Source: Trematomus loennbergii (lineage: Eukaryota; Chordata; Actinopteri; Perciformes; Nototheniidae). From it: a stretch of 64,000 nucleotides of DNA. A model generated the notes under the pieces. That model made no database searches. It saw nothing but the letters and a program-made list of their open reading frames with translations, and was not told the DNA's origin. Numbering within the stretch: position 1 is the first letter of the stretch; each line of letters begins with the position of its first letter. Both the position numbers and the translations under genes were made by a program. The stretch is from NCBI GenBank assembly GCA_012861695.1, contig JAAOOA010000026.1, forward strand, positions 14,317,432-14,381,431, read 5' to 3'. Below are positions 40,881 to 54,587 of the stretch, piece by piece.

Positions 40881-43800
40881 GCAGGTGTACAGGAAGTGGG
40901 AGGAGCTAGCTCTGAACTGAAGGTGTGTTTACTGTAACTGAAGGTTTTCAGAAAGGTAGATGTTGAGTCTTGTAATGAAACAAACCTTTTCTTTCCACCC
41001 CATGCTCACTTTGGGCCTAGTTTATGAGAAGGCAGTTACACTATATTTTTGACTTATGTAAGAAAAATCCAATTGAATGGTTAAAGTTTGTAATTTTGAG
41101 ATACAACTTCTGCATTTATTTAGTTCACTATTTTGGTTATTGTAAGTGATTCAGTTCTTCACAGCTGTATGTATTGAACACATACTAGTGGGGTTGTGAC
41201 ACACTAAAAAAACACAATACATACATACCAACATTTCCTCTTGACAGATATGTGTTGGCAGTAATCAGCTTCTACCTCTCAGCATCACTGATCACAATAC
41301 AACGCATGCCTACTCCTGTATCTGTGATATTAAATGTCTCATTATCATCACCATGCCTTTACTGTTTGAAGTCTTGCCTGCAGATTTCTCTCCTCCTGTC
41401 CCGCAGTCAGTCATCGCTGCAACCTGAGCCTACCTGTTGGAGATAAAATATTCAACAAGTCGCTCACAGAGAAAGAAAACCTGCCGGCAGAAGAGCTTTG
41501 AAACAAACATGGTATAACCTCATAGTAGTTTTGCATGGAGACACAACATATATTAAATATTGAGAACATTGTACTCTGTAACAAATGTATCATGTTGTAA
41601 AAGTTGTAACTTTAAAGATTAAGCTACATTTAAGCTACGAAGAAGAAAGTTGTAAAAATAAAGACTAATTTACTCTTTACATAAATACACGAGAAGACAA
41701 ACAGACCTTGCTGTTTTCAATATTTGCTTTCATTTACTACACGTACACACACTCATGCTTACACAGCCCATACAATGAAGGACTGCTGTAGTCTATCCTG
41801 TTACTATGACTCTTTGAACTTTGTCCATGCAAAGTCTGACAGAAGCATAGAGGGATGTGTGATATTAAAAAAAGTCTGGGTGAAACATGTGCATCCCACA
41901 TATTATCATATTCAAATTGCAGGATAATCCTTGTGTCTCTCTGCATTGCAAATGTTTTTATTTGCATTTACAAACATTCTGCATTTAGTTCCTGCCAGTT
42001 GCTTTTGAGCAAAAAAACATAAAGCTTTCTTATTGTTATATTAGTTTATTACTCTTTTACTAGCTACAACTAAGAAACACATTACCTAAAAAAACAACAA
42101 CCTTTTAATATTAGTTTAGCGTTTTTAACACCTTGATCATGCAGTGGTCACATTTCCTTTTATTTCTAAAGGTCACTGTCAAAAGTAATGTCAAATGTTT
42201 CCAAAACGCAAGGCAATGGTCAACCACGGTAAGCACCAGATAAATAATATGCAACGCTTACTAAGACGAGCTTCTGCAGACAAAGGGGAGGATAAATACT
42301 CAAGGAGGTAATGAGGTATAGGTGAAACTAATCATCATGACGAGGTATAGGTGAAATAATCATGACGAGGTAGCTAATCACACGGGCGGGAAGCAGGGAA
42401 ATGCACGAGGACAGTCTCTAAAGAGATGAGTACCAAAATAAAACAGGAAATAACTTGCAAATTAGAAATGAGATAACACTAATCACGGACCGGGGTCCAA
42501 CAAGAACACTGTTAGGTTTCATAATGCACTGAGATAAAAGTAAAAAAACTAATACAAAAAAGCTATTGTTTCATGATTGCAAATCTCTCTAGGTTCAACA
42601 TGTTGTCAGTGCCCTTGGTGTATATTCCTATCAGACCACATGTCCTTCTTCAGTCGGTTATATATCGCCCCTCTGTGGTGAAGTGTGGTCATTACAATTG
42701 CAGTGAACAACAAAGCAGTAGTCTCCCAATACTTCCCAAAAGAGGGCAGCAACAAGCTTTACTATGCAGTATAGAGCCAGCTTCATTCTCCTTAACCCAA
42801 CAGACTGCCTTAATTAATTTTTCCATGTGTTTAAGCGCTTGAAAAATGTGTTATATATAGTATATAATTATCTTAGTAGCTGCATCGTTTAGTCAAATAT
42901 AAATATTTGCATCATTTTATGCACACTTCCCCAAAACCATATTTAATTCTTAACATATTTGGTATCTTTTATCACTTCTGGATCGGCAAAAGAAGTTCTG
43001 TAGATCTGAACAAGCGTGGCGTGTTGCAGAAAAAACATTGGTAAATATGAGACACATCCCCTGCGTGAGATCAGTCATGAACCTGAATCCACCTCTGTCT
43101 TACTGTCACTTTGACACTCTCTCTTTCTTCTCGCTCTCTCTTTTTCTGCAAGTGTGGATCAGAGTTTGGTTGTTAAAAAAATAAACAGGTGATTAGACTT
43201 GCAGGATGTCAGGATACTACTTATGACCCCACTTGACCCTTCATGACCCCTGTCACAAGCGATCATGTGACCATGGCAACAAAATGCACACACAGGCAGA
43301 GAGGAGAGCATACACTGTGATGATCGAGTCACCCAGGTCAGGTCATCACTTTCATTAATGCACAAGATATTAAACTGCACAGCCTGGAGAATGATATGGT
43401 ATATTTGGATGGTGAAACATTTGAAATCCACTCTGAAATCAGCATGACAGTTTAGCACTTGACACAAAAAACAAAAATTTATTTTTATAAGCAGTTTACA
43501 GGGAATAATTTAATTGTAAGTTGATGACACAACATGACGCAGAGGGACGCAGCAACCAAGGTCATAAGGGAGAACACATACACACATGTGACAGCCAGAA
43601 CACATATAAAAGCATTTAAAACACCATAACTCCTGCAGAAACAGATTTCTTGTTATTTTGGTCAAAGTCCTGAAAAAAAGACTTCTTGAAGAAACAAATG
43701 CGTCCAGCATCATGCTGTGCAACATCCTTGCTGCTCTGGCCACGGACATGACTGACGCCTTTCAATAGTCATTTTGCTCCTGAAGTGATTGCTTCCTGTT

Positions 43801-44563
43801 ACAGATTTGTTGCTGGTAGGACTTACGTGGGTTTTGATGTTGGCTGGCAGACAGACAGACAGGCAAACATAGACAAATAGAGAGTCTGACAGACAGACAA
43901 GATAATCTTGCTGTAAATTCACACAAGCCATTATGTCAACTATTTCCCCCAACTCGACAGTATTTCTGCTGTTTCTGCTCTCTCTGCTTCGTTTCCCACA
44001 GTTTCCCATCAAAAGTTTAAATCTAAGGTAACAATTGGAAGTGGATTTGTTATCCCACCAATTTAAGGAACTCAAAGCACCGCTCCACTCCAGACCCTGA
44101 TTGATGCAATTTGGGGCATGAGTCACCGTTTGATGGGCGGACGTCAGTACACCAGCCATTCTCTGATAAGGAGATAAGAATCTGCAGCAGAGAAATTACA
44201 CACCGATAACAACATATGTTAGCAGCTCTGAAGGTCAGCACCTGCCTTCGCTCTTTCTTCTCCTTTTTACTTTGACTGTACTTTTTTTTCCTTGGGTTTT
44301 CCTCCCCCTCTTTTTGACTGCAGGTTGCTTTTGTGTGGCGGAAACACGTCAGACTGCTCAGTATGTGTGTGGAGATTATTATCAGAAGGGTTGGTAATAT
44401 TTAAGATATGCATCTATATGCATAGCTGGTGAGTGTATGAAAAGTTGAAAGGGAAAGAGGTCTCTGTGTGTGAGAGAGAGTGTGTGTTTGTGTATTATTT
44501 AAGAAGAAAACATCACTAAGAGCACACTCTTATCCTGTAGCAGCAGACGAAGGGAGGGCTCAC
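40881..44563. other. Intergenic, right of keratin
   Basis: No gene recognised. A short direct repeat (GAGGTATAGGTGAAA, 42312 and 42341) sits in a G-rich patch at 42276-42420. Many small frames on both strands have no domain. Confidence 0.4.
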
Positions 44564-44674
44564 CATTGGGAGCTGCTTATTGGTGTAACTACAGTCCTTA
44601 TTGATAGCCGTGCCGCTGTTGCAGTTGTGTGAGTTGGTGCCTTGCTCGATGGCAGTAGTCACCTCACACTCCAG
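44564..44674 (-). other. Possible isolated exon or conserved element
   Basis: On the minus strand a 111-bp block is bordered by CTCACAG and GTGAGC and is open over exactly 37 codons in phase 0, with three Cys (LECEVTT..., NCNSG, KDCSYTN). It is richer in GC than its surroundings. No protein family is recognised, the acceptor has a weak pyrimidine tract, and no partner exon was found. It could equally be non-coding. Confidence 0.2.
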
Positions 44675-45466
44675 CTGTGAGTGTTTAAACGGTTGAGACT
44701 CCAGTGTCTTATAAAGGCCCTCTTTTAGGCTTTTAAATGGGTGATGTTACGTTTTTCTAACCGGTTTGAAGTTGGAAACAAGACCAAAATCAGGTGATGT
44801 CATATGTTTATGTGCACCAACCAGGAATTATAAATGTTTGAATCAAAATCTGATGACTGTGTCAATTATTTAGTCATGAATATGTTTTGTTTTTAAGAAA
44901 TACTTAAGATTTGACGCAACGTTTTCATGGACTCTAACATCTTTTTTATTCTAGTTGAAGAAAACGACACTGCATTAGGATGGACAAAAAATCTAGTACA
45001 CTATTGTGGATAGCAAAACCACCATTTCCTTTAAAAAACGTTATCTTGTTTTCAGGTTTGTTCAGTGTTAAGCATGCTAAATATAATGTGGACATCAGTG
45101 ACCTTTTATATAAAAATGTTTGGCCAGTAAACCAAAAAATTGCCTCGGGGAAAAGATATAAACAATTGTGAAAATGTAACTCCATAAATTTTTGTGTCAT
45201 CTCAAATCCTTTGTTCTAATGCAAAAGTGACTGAGGATTAAGCTATAAACAAGACAATACACACAAGACAATAATGGCACAGCTCTGATCCATCGCTAAT
45301 GTGATCATTGGATGTTTGTTTTGAGGGAGAGAGCTCAAAATCCAATGTTGCTCAGCTTTCCATCATTTGGTCCCATTAAGCACTGGCAGCACTCTTGTTT
45401 TTCCGTTGTTGTTGAAAGAAGCCCTTTCATATTCATATTCCATGTTCTGAAGTCTGGACTGTGGTT

Positions 45467-45467
<1 letters not shown>

Positions 45468-45563
<96 letters not shown>

Positions 45564-45572
45564 CGTGTGTGT
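45468..45572. repeat. (TG)n microsatellite, ~52 units
   Basis: An almost pure TG array with two GTGC interruptions near its right end. Confidence 0.97.
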
Positions 45573-46194
45573 TTTTCAGGCATTACTCCATGAAAAAGTA
45601 TGCTCTCCAAAATACAAGTTAAATGGACACAAATTGAACTAAAACAAGAAAAGTCAGTTGCCAGTGTGGTTAGTGTATGTTCTTATTAGCAGCATAAAAC
45701 ATGAAAGACGATTTACTGAACACTTTTTAGTGTATTGACATAATTTTGACTTAATCAGACACTGATTCATGTTTAAACTAATTTAAACTGAAATGATCTT
45801 TATGGAGCATGTGGTGCGAAGTACATTTAGAAAAAGGCATTATGTTGAAATCGTTTTTCTCATTTTGTGCACTGTATCAAAAAGCTGTGTGTCATTATTG
45901 GGGCAGTGGACTTTAAGTGCAGTTAATTAGTTAAAGTACAAGCAGGAATTAGCCTAATAGTTGAATTAAGATTATTTTCTAATGAATGACATGTTTTGTC
46001 ACTTCTTTCCTCCAATGTGACATATTATCAATTAGCATATACGTTAGCCTGATTACAATTAATACTCCTTCCTTAGTTAAAGGGCTTGTCCTGCTTGATT
46101 TAACTGTTTCAATTTTGACAACGGGAAAATGAAGAGTATTTTTTTAGCATTGACTGAGCGACATGTTACATTTCAGTTCTTCTTGCTTGAAGTA

Positions 46195-46440
46195 AATTGT
46201 TGATCAATATGCCCAGCGGGTGCGATGAATATGCACGAGGCGTCCGCCGCGGCGGCCCGGTAATTGCCGGTCGTCAGGGGTGGCAGGCACGGTAATTTGC
46301 ATCTTGGGGATCCTGCAATCAGCGTTCTATTCATTAACGCGCCAGCCGCTTCATCTGCTGGCCACTCAGAGCTGCCAATCTCCCCTCGGCAGCCAAAGCA
46401 TTTGAAAAAAACAGAATGGAAAAGTTTCAATTACAAGCCT
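46195..46440. promoter_or_regulatory. Putative conserved non-coding element
   Basis: A ~245-bp CpG-bearing block sits in AT-rich surroundings. It carries homeodomain/POU-type sites: ATTTGCAT (octamer, in GGTAATTTGCATC), GGTAATTGCCGG, TTCATTAACGCGCC and GCAATCAGC. No frame resembles protein. It has the look of vertebrate developmental enhancers, but conservation cannot be measured here. Confidence 0.4.
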
Positions 46441-47117
46441 ACGGGTAGTGGTGTAACAAGTCTTAAACCCTATATTTAGGCTTTTTTTATGCAGGTGATT
46501 ACTTACTGCATTCTGAAAGAGAATTGGAGGAAAAGCTCAATGGAACCACCATAATCTCATGTATTTTATATCACCTTTATCTCGGGTCGACTGTGTGCAT
46601 TCACAGGGGCGAGAGGACGGTGGCTTCCACATCTCTGCCCGTCTCAAGTGGGCCTTCAGTGCTTCCATCCAAACAGAAAGGGGAAGGGTTACATGAAAGA
46701 AAGCTTATTATTCCTCTATAAGTGAACACTGCTACTCAGGGCTATTGTCTCATGAAAATTACACACAGTGGGCAGGCTATAGGCTAACACTGGCAATCTA
46801 TAATTTTCTTGCAACATAATGCAGTGATTTCCAGCTTGATAGCAGTGTATGGCTGCATATTACATCAGTTATCAAAGCAGGAAAGGACATTATATGAGGG
46901 TGAAACACTTTTCTCTTCCTCCACACAGCCATAATCTCATAAATATATATAAGACAGCTCGTACGTGACGTACAAGACTTCTCACTTTTATTTCCTGCAT
47001 CCTGTCTGTGCTGCTTCCCTTCAGCATTACGTCTTATTTAGTTTTACCCTTACTTTTTAAAAGAGGATGCACAACTGTTGAAGCTTTAACCTGATGACTT
47101 GTGAGTGAGCCCAGGGG

Positions 47118-47291
<174 letters not shown>

Positions 47292-47359
47292 GCCAGCATT
47301 GCAGCAGGAAGGGAGTTACTTGTGGAAGAAGCGAAGGGGTCTCAGGAGTAGTTACTGCC

Positions 47360-47364
<5 letters not shown>

Positions 47365-47440
<76 letters not shown>

Positions 47441-47523
47441 TGTGGTGTGTGTGTGTGTGTGTGGTGTTGTGTGTGTGTGTGTGGTGTGTGTGGGGGGGTG
47501 TGTGTGTGTGTGTGTGTGTGTGT
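47365..47523. repeat. Interrupted (TG)n microsatellite
   Basis: TG array with GTGGTG and G-run interruptions, separated from the previous array by about 75 bp of unique sequence. Confidence 0.97.
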
Positions 47524-47797
47524 TTGCAGTGGCGCTGTGAATCTTCTATTGTTTTACAGTGACATCGTAGCTGTTTCCTGCATCATAAATCTACATGTAC
47601 ATACGATAATATATATAATTTAAAAACAACAACATAATGATGCACAAAAAATATATAAATGTGCACAGATGGAAGCAAATAAAATATACACATGCTACTA
47701 TGCTGCACACAGGAGTACATTTGCAAATAAACAGGCACACATACACACACACACACCTCTGCACACACAGCTCCTTTGCCCTGCCATTGTCTTGCAG

Positions 47798-47950
47798 AGG
47801 AAGCATGTGAGTGGAGGAGGAGGTCGGATCTTGTCCTTAGCTGAAGGAGAACTTAGGGCAAGAGGGGCCGATAGAGAGAAAACACCAGGATGGAGAGAAG
47901 AGGCCGAGGAGGAGGCGAAAGAGGAACAGGAAGAGGAAAAAGAGGACGAG
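47798..47950 (+). other. Possible isolated exon (Glu-rich)
   Basis: A strong acceptor (CTGCCATTGTCTTGCAG) precedes 153 bp open over 51 codons, followed by GAG|GTAAAA. The predicted peptide starts RKHVSGGGGRILSLAEGELR and ends in a Glu/Lys-rich run. The second half is simple purine-rich DNA, which is open by composition, so the frame is weak evidence. No family is recognised. Confidence 0.22.
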
Positions 47951-48574
47951 GTAAAATGTTGTTTCCAAAAAAACTCAGACCTTTGCTGACAGGGAGTTTG
48001 GCCAGCTGTGAGTAAAGCAGTTTTATTCTGAGGTATTTTGGAGAGCTTAAGTTATATGCATAGAACCATAGGAGGGGCTTTTGGATGAAGTTAGTTTGTG
48101 GTCTAATATGCATTTATTTGAGGATTGTTAAAAAAGAAAACCTTGGATATCTTTCTCACACACGCACAACACACACATTCATCAAGCGTGTAAGGCTCTG
48201 ATGGCTTTATAATAGCTATACTGCTAAGTGGATAGAAGTACTTTAAATTGGCACAGAGCTATTTAACTGATTAAAGCCACCACATCAATCTACTGTATGT
48301 GTGTGATTGATACATTATTTATATGCTCGTAAAGAGCTGACCGTTACCATAAGTGATATGTCTGAGACTGAGACAAAGCAGACAGTATTCTAATTAAAAG
48401 AAGATTTGACTAAACACTTTGAGAAAAAATGTTGGTCAGTCCACCACTCTGGTCCAGGCAGAGATACAGTATAAGATGATGGATTGATTACCATGACAAA
48501 AGGTTCAGTCATGGTCCCCAGATTATTTATCCTACACAACTATTCCTCTAGATGCATCAGTTAGCATTTGTGGT

Positions 48575-48930
48575 TTTGAGTAAAACATCTTGGTCGCAAA
48601 ATAAAATTTGCTACAGACATTCAGGAAGAATTGTAAAAACTTTGGGTATCCTTTTACTGTTCACCTAAAAATTGTGATGTAAAACTATTGTTGTTAGTCA
48701 TTAACCTCAGCTTTACTGTGTTGTGCTAATTAGCAAATATTAGCAGGCTGCTTCGCTAACATGATAAAATGACACCTGCTAAACATCAATATGTTAGCAT
48801 TGTCATTCAACGCCATTGTGATTGTAGCATTAGCTTAAGCAGTGAAAGCTATGTAAAGCCCCAGAATTGTTCTTGTCTATAGTATTTTTGTATGTCTATC
48901 TGAAGATGTAACATATATTGTCTTCTATAT
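48575..48930. repeat. Dispersed fish repeat (CATGTTAGCAT family), copy 2
   Basis: Blocks in the same order as the copy at 32.1 kb: ACAGACATTCAGGAAGAATTG, TGCTAATTAGCAAATATTAG, CACCTGCTAAACATCAATATG, TTAGCATTGTCATT. Diverged and without coding capacity. Confidence 0.6.
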
Positions 48931-49270
48931 TATGTCATATGTTGGCTGCTACTGCATGCCTAATTTCAATACAAATTCATAAATACATAAATATCAAATC
49001 AACCGTACTGCAAAATGTGACTGTTTTAAGGTCATGAGACAGATTCCTGACACTCATTCATAACTGTTACAGCTACTCCTTTGTTGTCTTTTCACCACAC
49101 CCGTATACTGTATCACTGAAACTCAAAATGTAAAGCAACCTATTTCTGTAAAACCTGAAACAACATAATTTATTTGACATGTCAATGTCAAATTATCATG
49201 TAGCACCTCTACCAATTCTGCTCCAATGCATATCTTTAGTCTGCTATTGCAACTGGACTCTCTCTTTCTG

Positions 49271-49479
<209 letters not shown>

Positions 49480-49560
49480 ACGGTAACTCCCTTTCTCCAA
49501 ATGACTGAAATAACACTATTACACTTGCCATCATCATGTCAAAACCCTTTTCGGTGTCAG

Positions 49561-49905
49561 TCTGTCTCGCCCAGCATGGCTGACCAGACCTGCAGCTGTC
49601 AAAATTCCACCAAAAATAACAAAGACTACTCGAGCCCGAGAAGAAGAGAGGAGCAGTTGAAAGGTAAGGTGAATTCCAGGGGAAGGGAACTCTGGGAATT
49701 TTTGCTGAGAGGTGTGAGCGGTACGCCAGCACCGATGCGCCTTGCTGGACCTGAAAGGAAAGAAAGCCTGCGGAGTCCTCTGAAACCACGGCAACCTCAC
49801 GGCCCTGCCTACGGAGACACCTTGACACGCACCTGTCAGAGACGTCAATACGGTTTGGGTACACATGCACGACAGAGAGAGAGTGGGGGGAAACAGAAAG
49901 TGTGA
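49561..49905 (+). other. GC-richer island with possible first coding exon
   Basis: TTTTCGGTGTCAG precedes 49561 and GTAAGG follows 49663; the 103-bp block is open and contains an ATG in good context (CCCAGCATGG, ATG at 49576) starting MADQTCSCQNSTKN. The island continues as unusually GC-rich, CpG-bearing sequence to about 49905. No protein family is recognised, so this may be a non-coding exon or a conserved element instead. Confidence 0.22.
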
Positions 49906-50677
49906 GTGAGTGGAGTGTGTAGTGCAGCTCTGTGGGTGGCAAAGGAGAGGGATCACTGGATCTGACAGGAGCTATTTGACTATCCAAAACAACAGCTGTA
50001 AGGTAGGGATGAGGGGATGAAGGGGGGGGGAGGTGAAGGGGAGGTACAGGAGGTGAAGTGGGGTTGGGGGCTGTCAGTTAAGGGGGAGGATTTTGGGAGA
50101 AATTATGGAAAGGGAATATGAAAATGAATTCCGCATGTAGACCCTGAGGGGGAAGAGAACACAAATAGAAAAATAAAATGTTGGACCAAAGAAAAGAGAG
50201 GCGGAGGTGATGTACAGAATTGATTGAGAGGGAGGGAGATAACAGGGGGAGACAGAAACTTGGTGGAGAGGGGTATTGCTGGGTTGCATCCATTAACCTC
50301 CACACAGGGGGTTGTATCAGCACACACGGCAACACAGGTGAGAATGATTACACTCACACGTACACACACCATCATCACGCATACACGGCCTTCATTACAC
50401 ATCTGGTTGAGTTTTATTGAGGGAAGCTGCGTTGGGGTGGTCCTCGCTCCTCCAACAGGTCCGTCCTGTTAACACGGCAGGCCACGGAGAGTCCATCACC
50501 CTGCGGGGGAGAGTCTTAACATCTTAACATCCCCTCAGCTCAGCAATACTCACAGCTCAGCGCAGCAAAAGCTACTAAAAGGTTGAGATCGGGCATGGCA
50601 GCTGGTGGAAAGAAGCAGTTCTTTCCAGTTTTTCATTTCCTTAAAAAAATAAGAAAAACAAAGGTCATTATTTTAAG

Positions 50678-50735
50678 TATAGTTTGACATTTTTCTTGCC
50701 AAGAGTTAGATGAGAAGATCGATACCACCTGTTAA
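50678..50735. repeat. Fragment of dispersed fish repeat
   Basis: TTTGACATTTTTCTTGCCAAG and GTTAGATGAGAAGATCGATA match the 5' part of the family found in the keratin intron at 34395-34725. Confidence 0.5.
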
Positions 50736-50818
50736 AGACACAAAAAGAGCCTGTAGCCTGTTGACTTATAAACACATTATATTTAGCTCTGCCAAGCCTG
50801 TCTGGAGATCATGCATTC

Positions 50819-50869
50819 GGTGTGCGTGTGTGCGTGTGCGTGTGCGTGCGTGCGTGCGTGTGCGCGTGG
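50819..50869. repeat. (TGCG/TG)n microsatellite
   Basis: Alternating purine-pyrimidine tract of TG and CG dinucleotides, ending GTGCGCGTGG. Confidence 0.9.
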
Positions 50870-52284
50870 CAAGTCTTGTATTCTACTGGAACCATCAGCC
50901 TAGTATTTCTTATTTGTATGACCATGTGGTCCAGGACTTCTAGTGATTGCAGTGAGTGATTTACAATCAATTCAAGCTGATAATGTTTGTCTATCCTTAA
51001 ATGTTTGCAAATACACAACCTTTCTGTCCCAGAGTTCCTAAAGAGTACACTAAATGTTTTTTGTTGCAGATAAATTCTCAGTCAGTGTCAGATCATTATG
51101 AAGCGCTGTAGCTTTTATAATCTTCACTTGAACAAGCAGAAATTGTGCATTTGTAGGCCATCTCAGCCATAGAATATGTGCGCTGGTGAGTATTAAAGCA
51201 ACATGATTGCATATGTGGTATTGACTCAAGTAATTCAAATTCTGTATTTCTCGGTCCACAGGTGATAAATAGTGCATTGCATTCTGGTTTGTGTTGAATG
51301 ATCCAGTAAAAACACTCAATTTAAGAATGTATATGTTCAGCTTTGCTTCTCTTCATGAACCTAATGTAAAAAAACAAACTTGAATCCAGACCCCTCTGCA
51401 TACCGAGACAGAGGTCTGCGATCTGCGGTTCTGGGTTCTATTCAACCCGCTGAGGTCACGTCGGTTCTGCTCAGGGACTTGGCTGTGAAGCCCGGTTCCT
51501 GTGGCCTCAGACCAAACCAACAACAGAAATCCTTTTAGTAACTTACAGATACTGTATTTTCTAGATGTCTGGCTTGTCTCATCCCTCAGTGTCTCCTCGA
51601 TCCAGATACCGTGAGAGCAGAATGGGCTTCTTCTTCTCTGCTTCCATCGCTGCGGTATCACTGAAGTATCTGAGGGTTTCGCTGAGGTTCTGAAGCATCA
51701 CTTTGATGGGATCAGGCCATGTTTAGTCATGAACGTGGTTTTGGGCGAAGAGACATGACTGAAAGGGAATGAAAACTGACAGGGTGAAACACTTCAGATT
51801 GAAGGGCTGATGCCGTTTGGCCAGACCAATGCAGCCAATACAACTATCCAGGTGTTCTGTTCGCTTTGGCAGAACCTCTGAGAAGATAAACTGTCTGCAT
51901 GTCAGTAATCTGATATATAAAGAAGAAACACACACATGCTAAGGAGATAAGACAGCATGAAGTCATGTAGAGCTTTTATTCACTGTCAAAAGATCAGCTT
52001 TAAGAAAAGATCTGAATGTCTGAGATACATAAAATTACTGTAGCATTATTTCATCACATTTAACTTGACTATTGCACTATAATGTGAACAATTATTGTAT
52101 AACTCTTATATAGACCCTTTAAAATAATAATCTGTTTACTTAACACACACCTCTTAACCTCCCTGTTAAATCTGGAGGTCTAGACCTGGACTCCTCTTAA
52201 AGTCACTTTGGGAACTTTAAACACGCCTTCATGTCTGATTGGGTCTCAGTTCGTATACAAAGCAGCTCCTGCACCATACCATGC

Positions 52285-52366
52285 ATGTGCGTGTGCATGT
52301 GCATGTATGTGTGTGCGTGTGCGCGTGCGTGTGCATGTGTATGTGCGTGTGTGTGTGTGTGTGTGT
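52285..52366. repeat. Imperfect (TG)n with CA/CG variants
   Basis: A mixture of TGTG, TGCG and TGCA ends in a pure (GT)n run. Confidence 0.9.
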
Positions 52367-54198
52367 TCATGACTGCATCTTGGACCTAAGTAGCAACAGA
52401 TGCTGCGCTGACCTCAGAGGCTTCCTGGAAACGCAAATTTGTCAAAATGAAGCAGGAAAAAGAGAGAGCAGCAGTTTAGGTAAATGTAACATATAGGACA
52501 CACACACACACACTTCCATGCAGACACACACATGAATGGCACAGGCACACTACTACACATGCACCTTTATCTGTCGAGCACACACACATTCAGGATAGTG
52601 TTTCATGGGAGGCAAACAGTGAACAATCACACACACACAAACACACATGCATGCATGCGTAAGGAAATTGCTTATGTAGATTTTCCTGGACTAAAGGATT
52701 TATCACACAGAACATTATGTAAAAAAAAGCTGAGCAATGTGCAAATACATTTTGATCATGCACTTGCAACAATAAAGGGTAAGAGTCAGGGCAGATTTAA
52801 AGACATAACGATTGAAAATGGTGAATTATTATTTATTACAGTTTACTATGTAATCTAAATGTCTAAAGAGAGACAGTGTTTTACAAACCAAAAGTAAGAT
52901 TAAAAGAAAAGGGAACATTAAGATCTTTTAACCCTGCATTTAAATGTATGTAAAATTAAAGATAGCAACAACATACATTTGTTCAGCTGCACTCTTATCT
53001 CCAGAAGAGGTATAGTGCATAGAGTAGTTTTTGATAAGGGACAATTTCCTGCTGATGTAATGGCAGAGCATTTTAAACACAGCTTGTAGAAGAAATCCTG
53101 TTCTGTTTTTGGTTTTGCTTCAGGAAGGCAGTTTTTAGAGCGATAACACCAAATTATTCCATGTGTGATTTAATGCCGCAGCGCCTCACTGAGAACTACA
53201 TTGACCTTTCAAACATCTCTCCTTTGCTTTCTTTCTTCCCTTTCTTTAGCACCAGAAGCAATCACCATATCTCAGTGAGGAACAAGCAGCCTGACCACAT
53301 GATATCACCTCTTTAGGAAAACAAGAGGAAACGCGTGCCAGTTGCTCTCATATGAGATCAATTATTTTACGTTGAAATCGGGCTGGGGGAAAGAAAATTC
53401 AGCCATTAGCCCTTTAGAGCAGGGATCATACTGAGGGTAATAGTGACTAAACACTGAATAAACACATTTGGCTAATAGGTCATTCGAACCTGAGGCGGAG
53501 ACGCTATAGGCCTGTTGATTGGCTACAAGGTTGCTATAAGTGCTTACATTAGCAATATATGCATGCACACTCACATGGGCAAATGCATGCACAATAAATG
53601 GACAAAACAACACAATACAACGCCAAATAGTGATTTTTGTCAAGAGTGTCACCGAGGATTATAGTCTATACTGTAAATCCTAATTTAAATCCTGCAGCTG
53701 ATTTGAAATTAGTAATGTATGTGTCAGCTTTAATAAAGCTTTCAGGGCAAGACTGACAGGATTTTTGGTTGATTAGTGAAATTATTGCAAATTATGCTAT
53801 GCTACAAGTCTGGAAAAACTAGTGCATCCATCAATATCTTGTCAATCTTCATTTCATTTAAATTAAGTATAGCATTGAGAGATAAATGACAAAAGTAAAG
53901 AAGAAAAGCTTAATCTGAAAAGACACATACACAGATAGCTGTTGAATCGATGAAGTGGTAGTAAAATTATAACATTATAACCTGGATATGGAAATATTTA
54001 AGTAACAAACAATTCTTTCAAAACTGTACTAACAATATTACTAAAATCCAATGCTGGCACATCTCCAAATATAACCACAAGCATAACATGTAAAGTATTA
54101 ACCAATCAACAATGGCTGAAACATATATTTATCACTCACACACACACACACACACATGGACACACACAGCTTCAGGCGCTGCATGAGCAGGGTGAACC
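52367..54198. other. Intergenic
   Basis: No gene recognised. There is a short (CA)n at 54136-54156. A block at 53170-53260 (ATTTAATGCCGCAGCGCCTC onwards) looks less AT-rich than its surroundings but has no frame. Confidence 0.4.
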
Positions 54199-54587
54199 TT
54201 AAAGGGGGTATGTAATTTATTTCAGAAACACTTTTTGTTATATTCCATGGAATGCTCTTAACATCCCAATAGCAATGAATATATTAAATGCTTTGACAAT
54301 AAATACATAAAAAAATGTCATCTGTGGAAGCCGTGGCGCTGTAAAAAGCACGACCAATCATTTTAGCTGGCCCGGCTAAAATAACTGGATGGCCTACCTG
54401 CCTGTCAGCCTTCCATCTGTACACAAACTTATCTCGTGCCCTCATTGGTCATGTGCGCGTTCGTGTGTGTTGGAGGAGGGGCTCTGTAAGGAAGTCTGAA
54501 GGAAGGGGCAGATTTTTTCCGGTTGTGTACTTTCAAATTCTAGCACACTCGAGCTGGTTTCTCCAAAATTACATACCCCACCTTTAA
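54199..54587. mobile_element. TTAA-flanked inverted-repeat element, copy B
   Basis: Bounded by TTAA at 54199-54202 and 54584-54587, with inverted ends (AAAGGGGGTATGTAATTT left; AAATTACATACCCCACCTTT right). The whole element is the inverse of copy A at 2804-3191, sharing the TAGAATTTGAAA, CTGTCAGCCTTCCATCTGT and GGCCCGGCTAAAAT-type blocks. It is non-coding. Confidence 0.78.

Noticed and set aside
50420..50500. Minus-strand 28-codon frame after a CCCGCAG acceptor, followed by AATAAA
   Set aside because: Could be a terminal exon, but the AATAAA overlaps the stop, the peptide is unknown and no upstream partner exists.
51353..51661. 102-codon minus-strand frame with a strong internal donor
   Set aside because: No family is recognised, the acceptor is weak, and a better-placed ATG gives only 22 codons before a stop.
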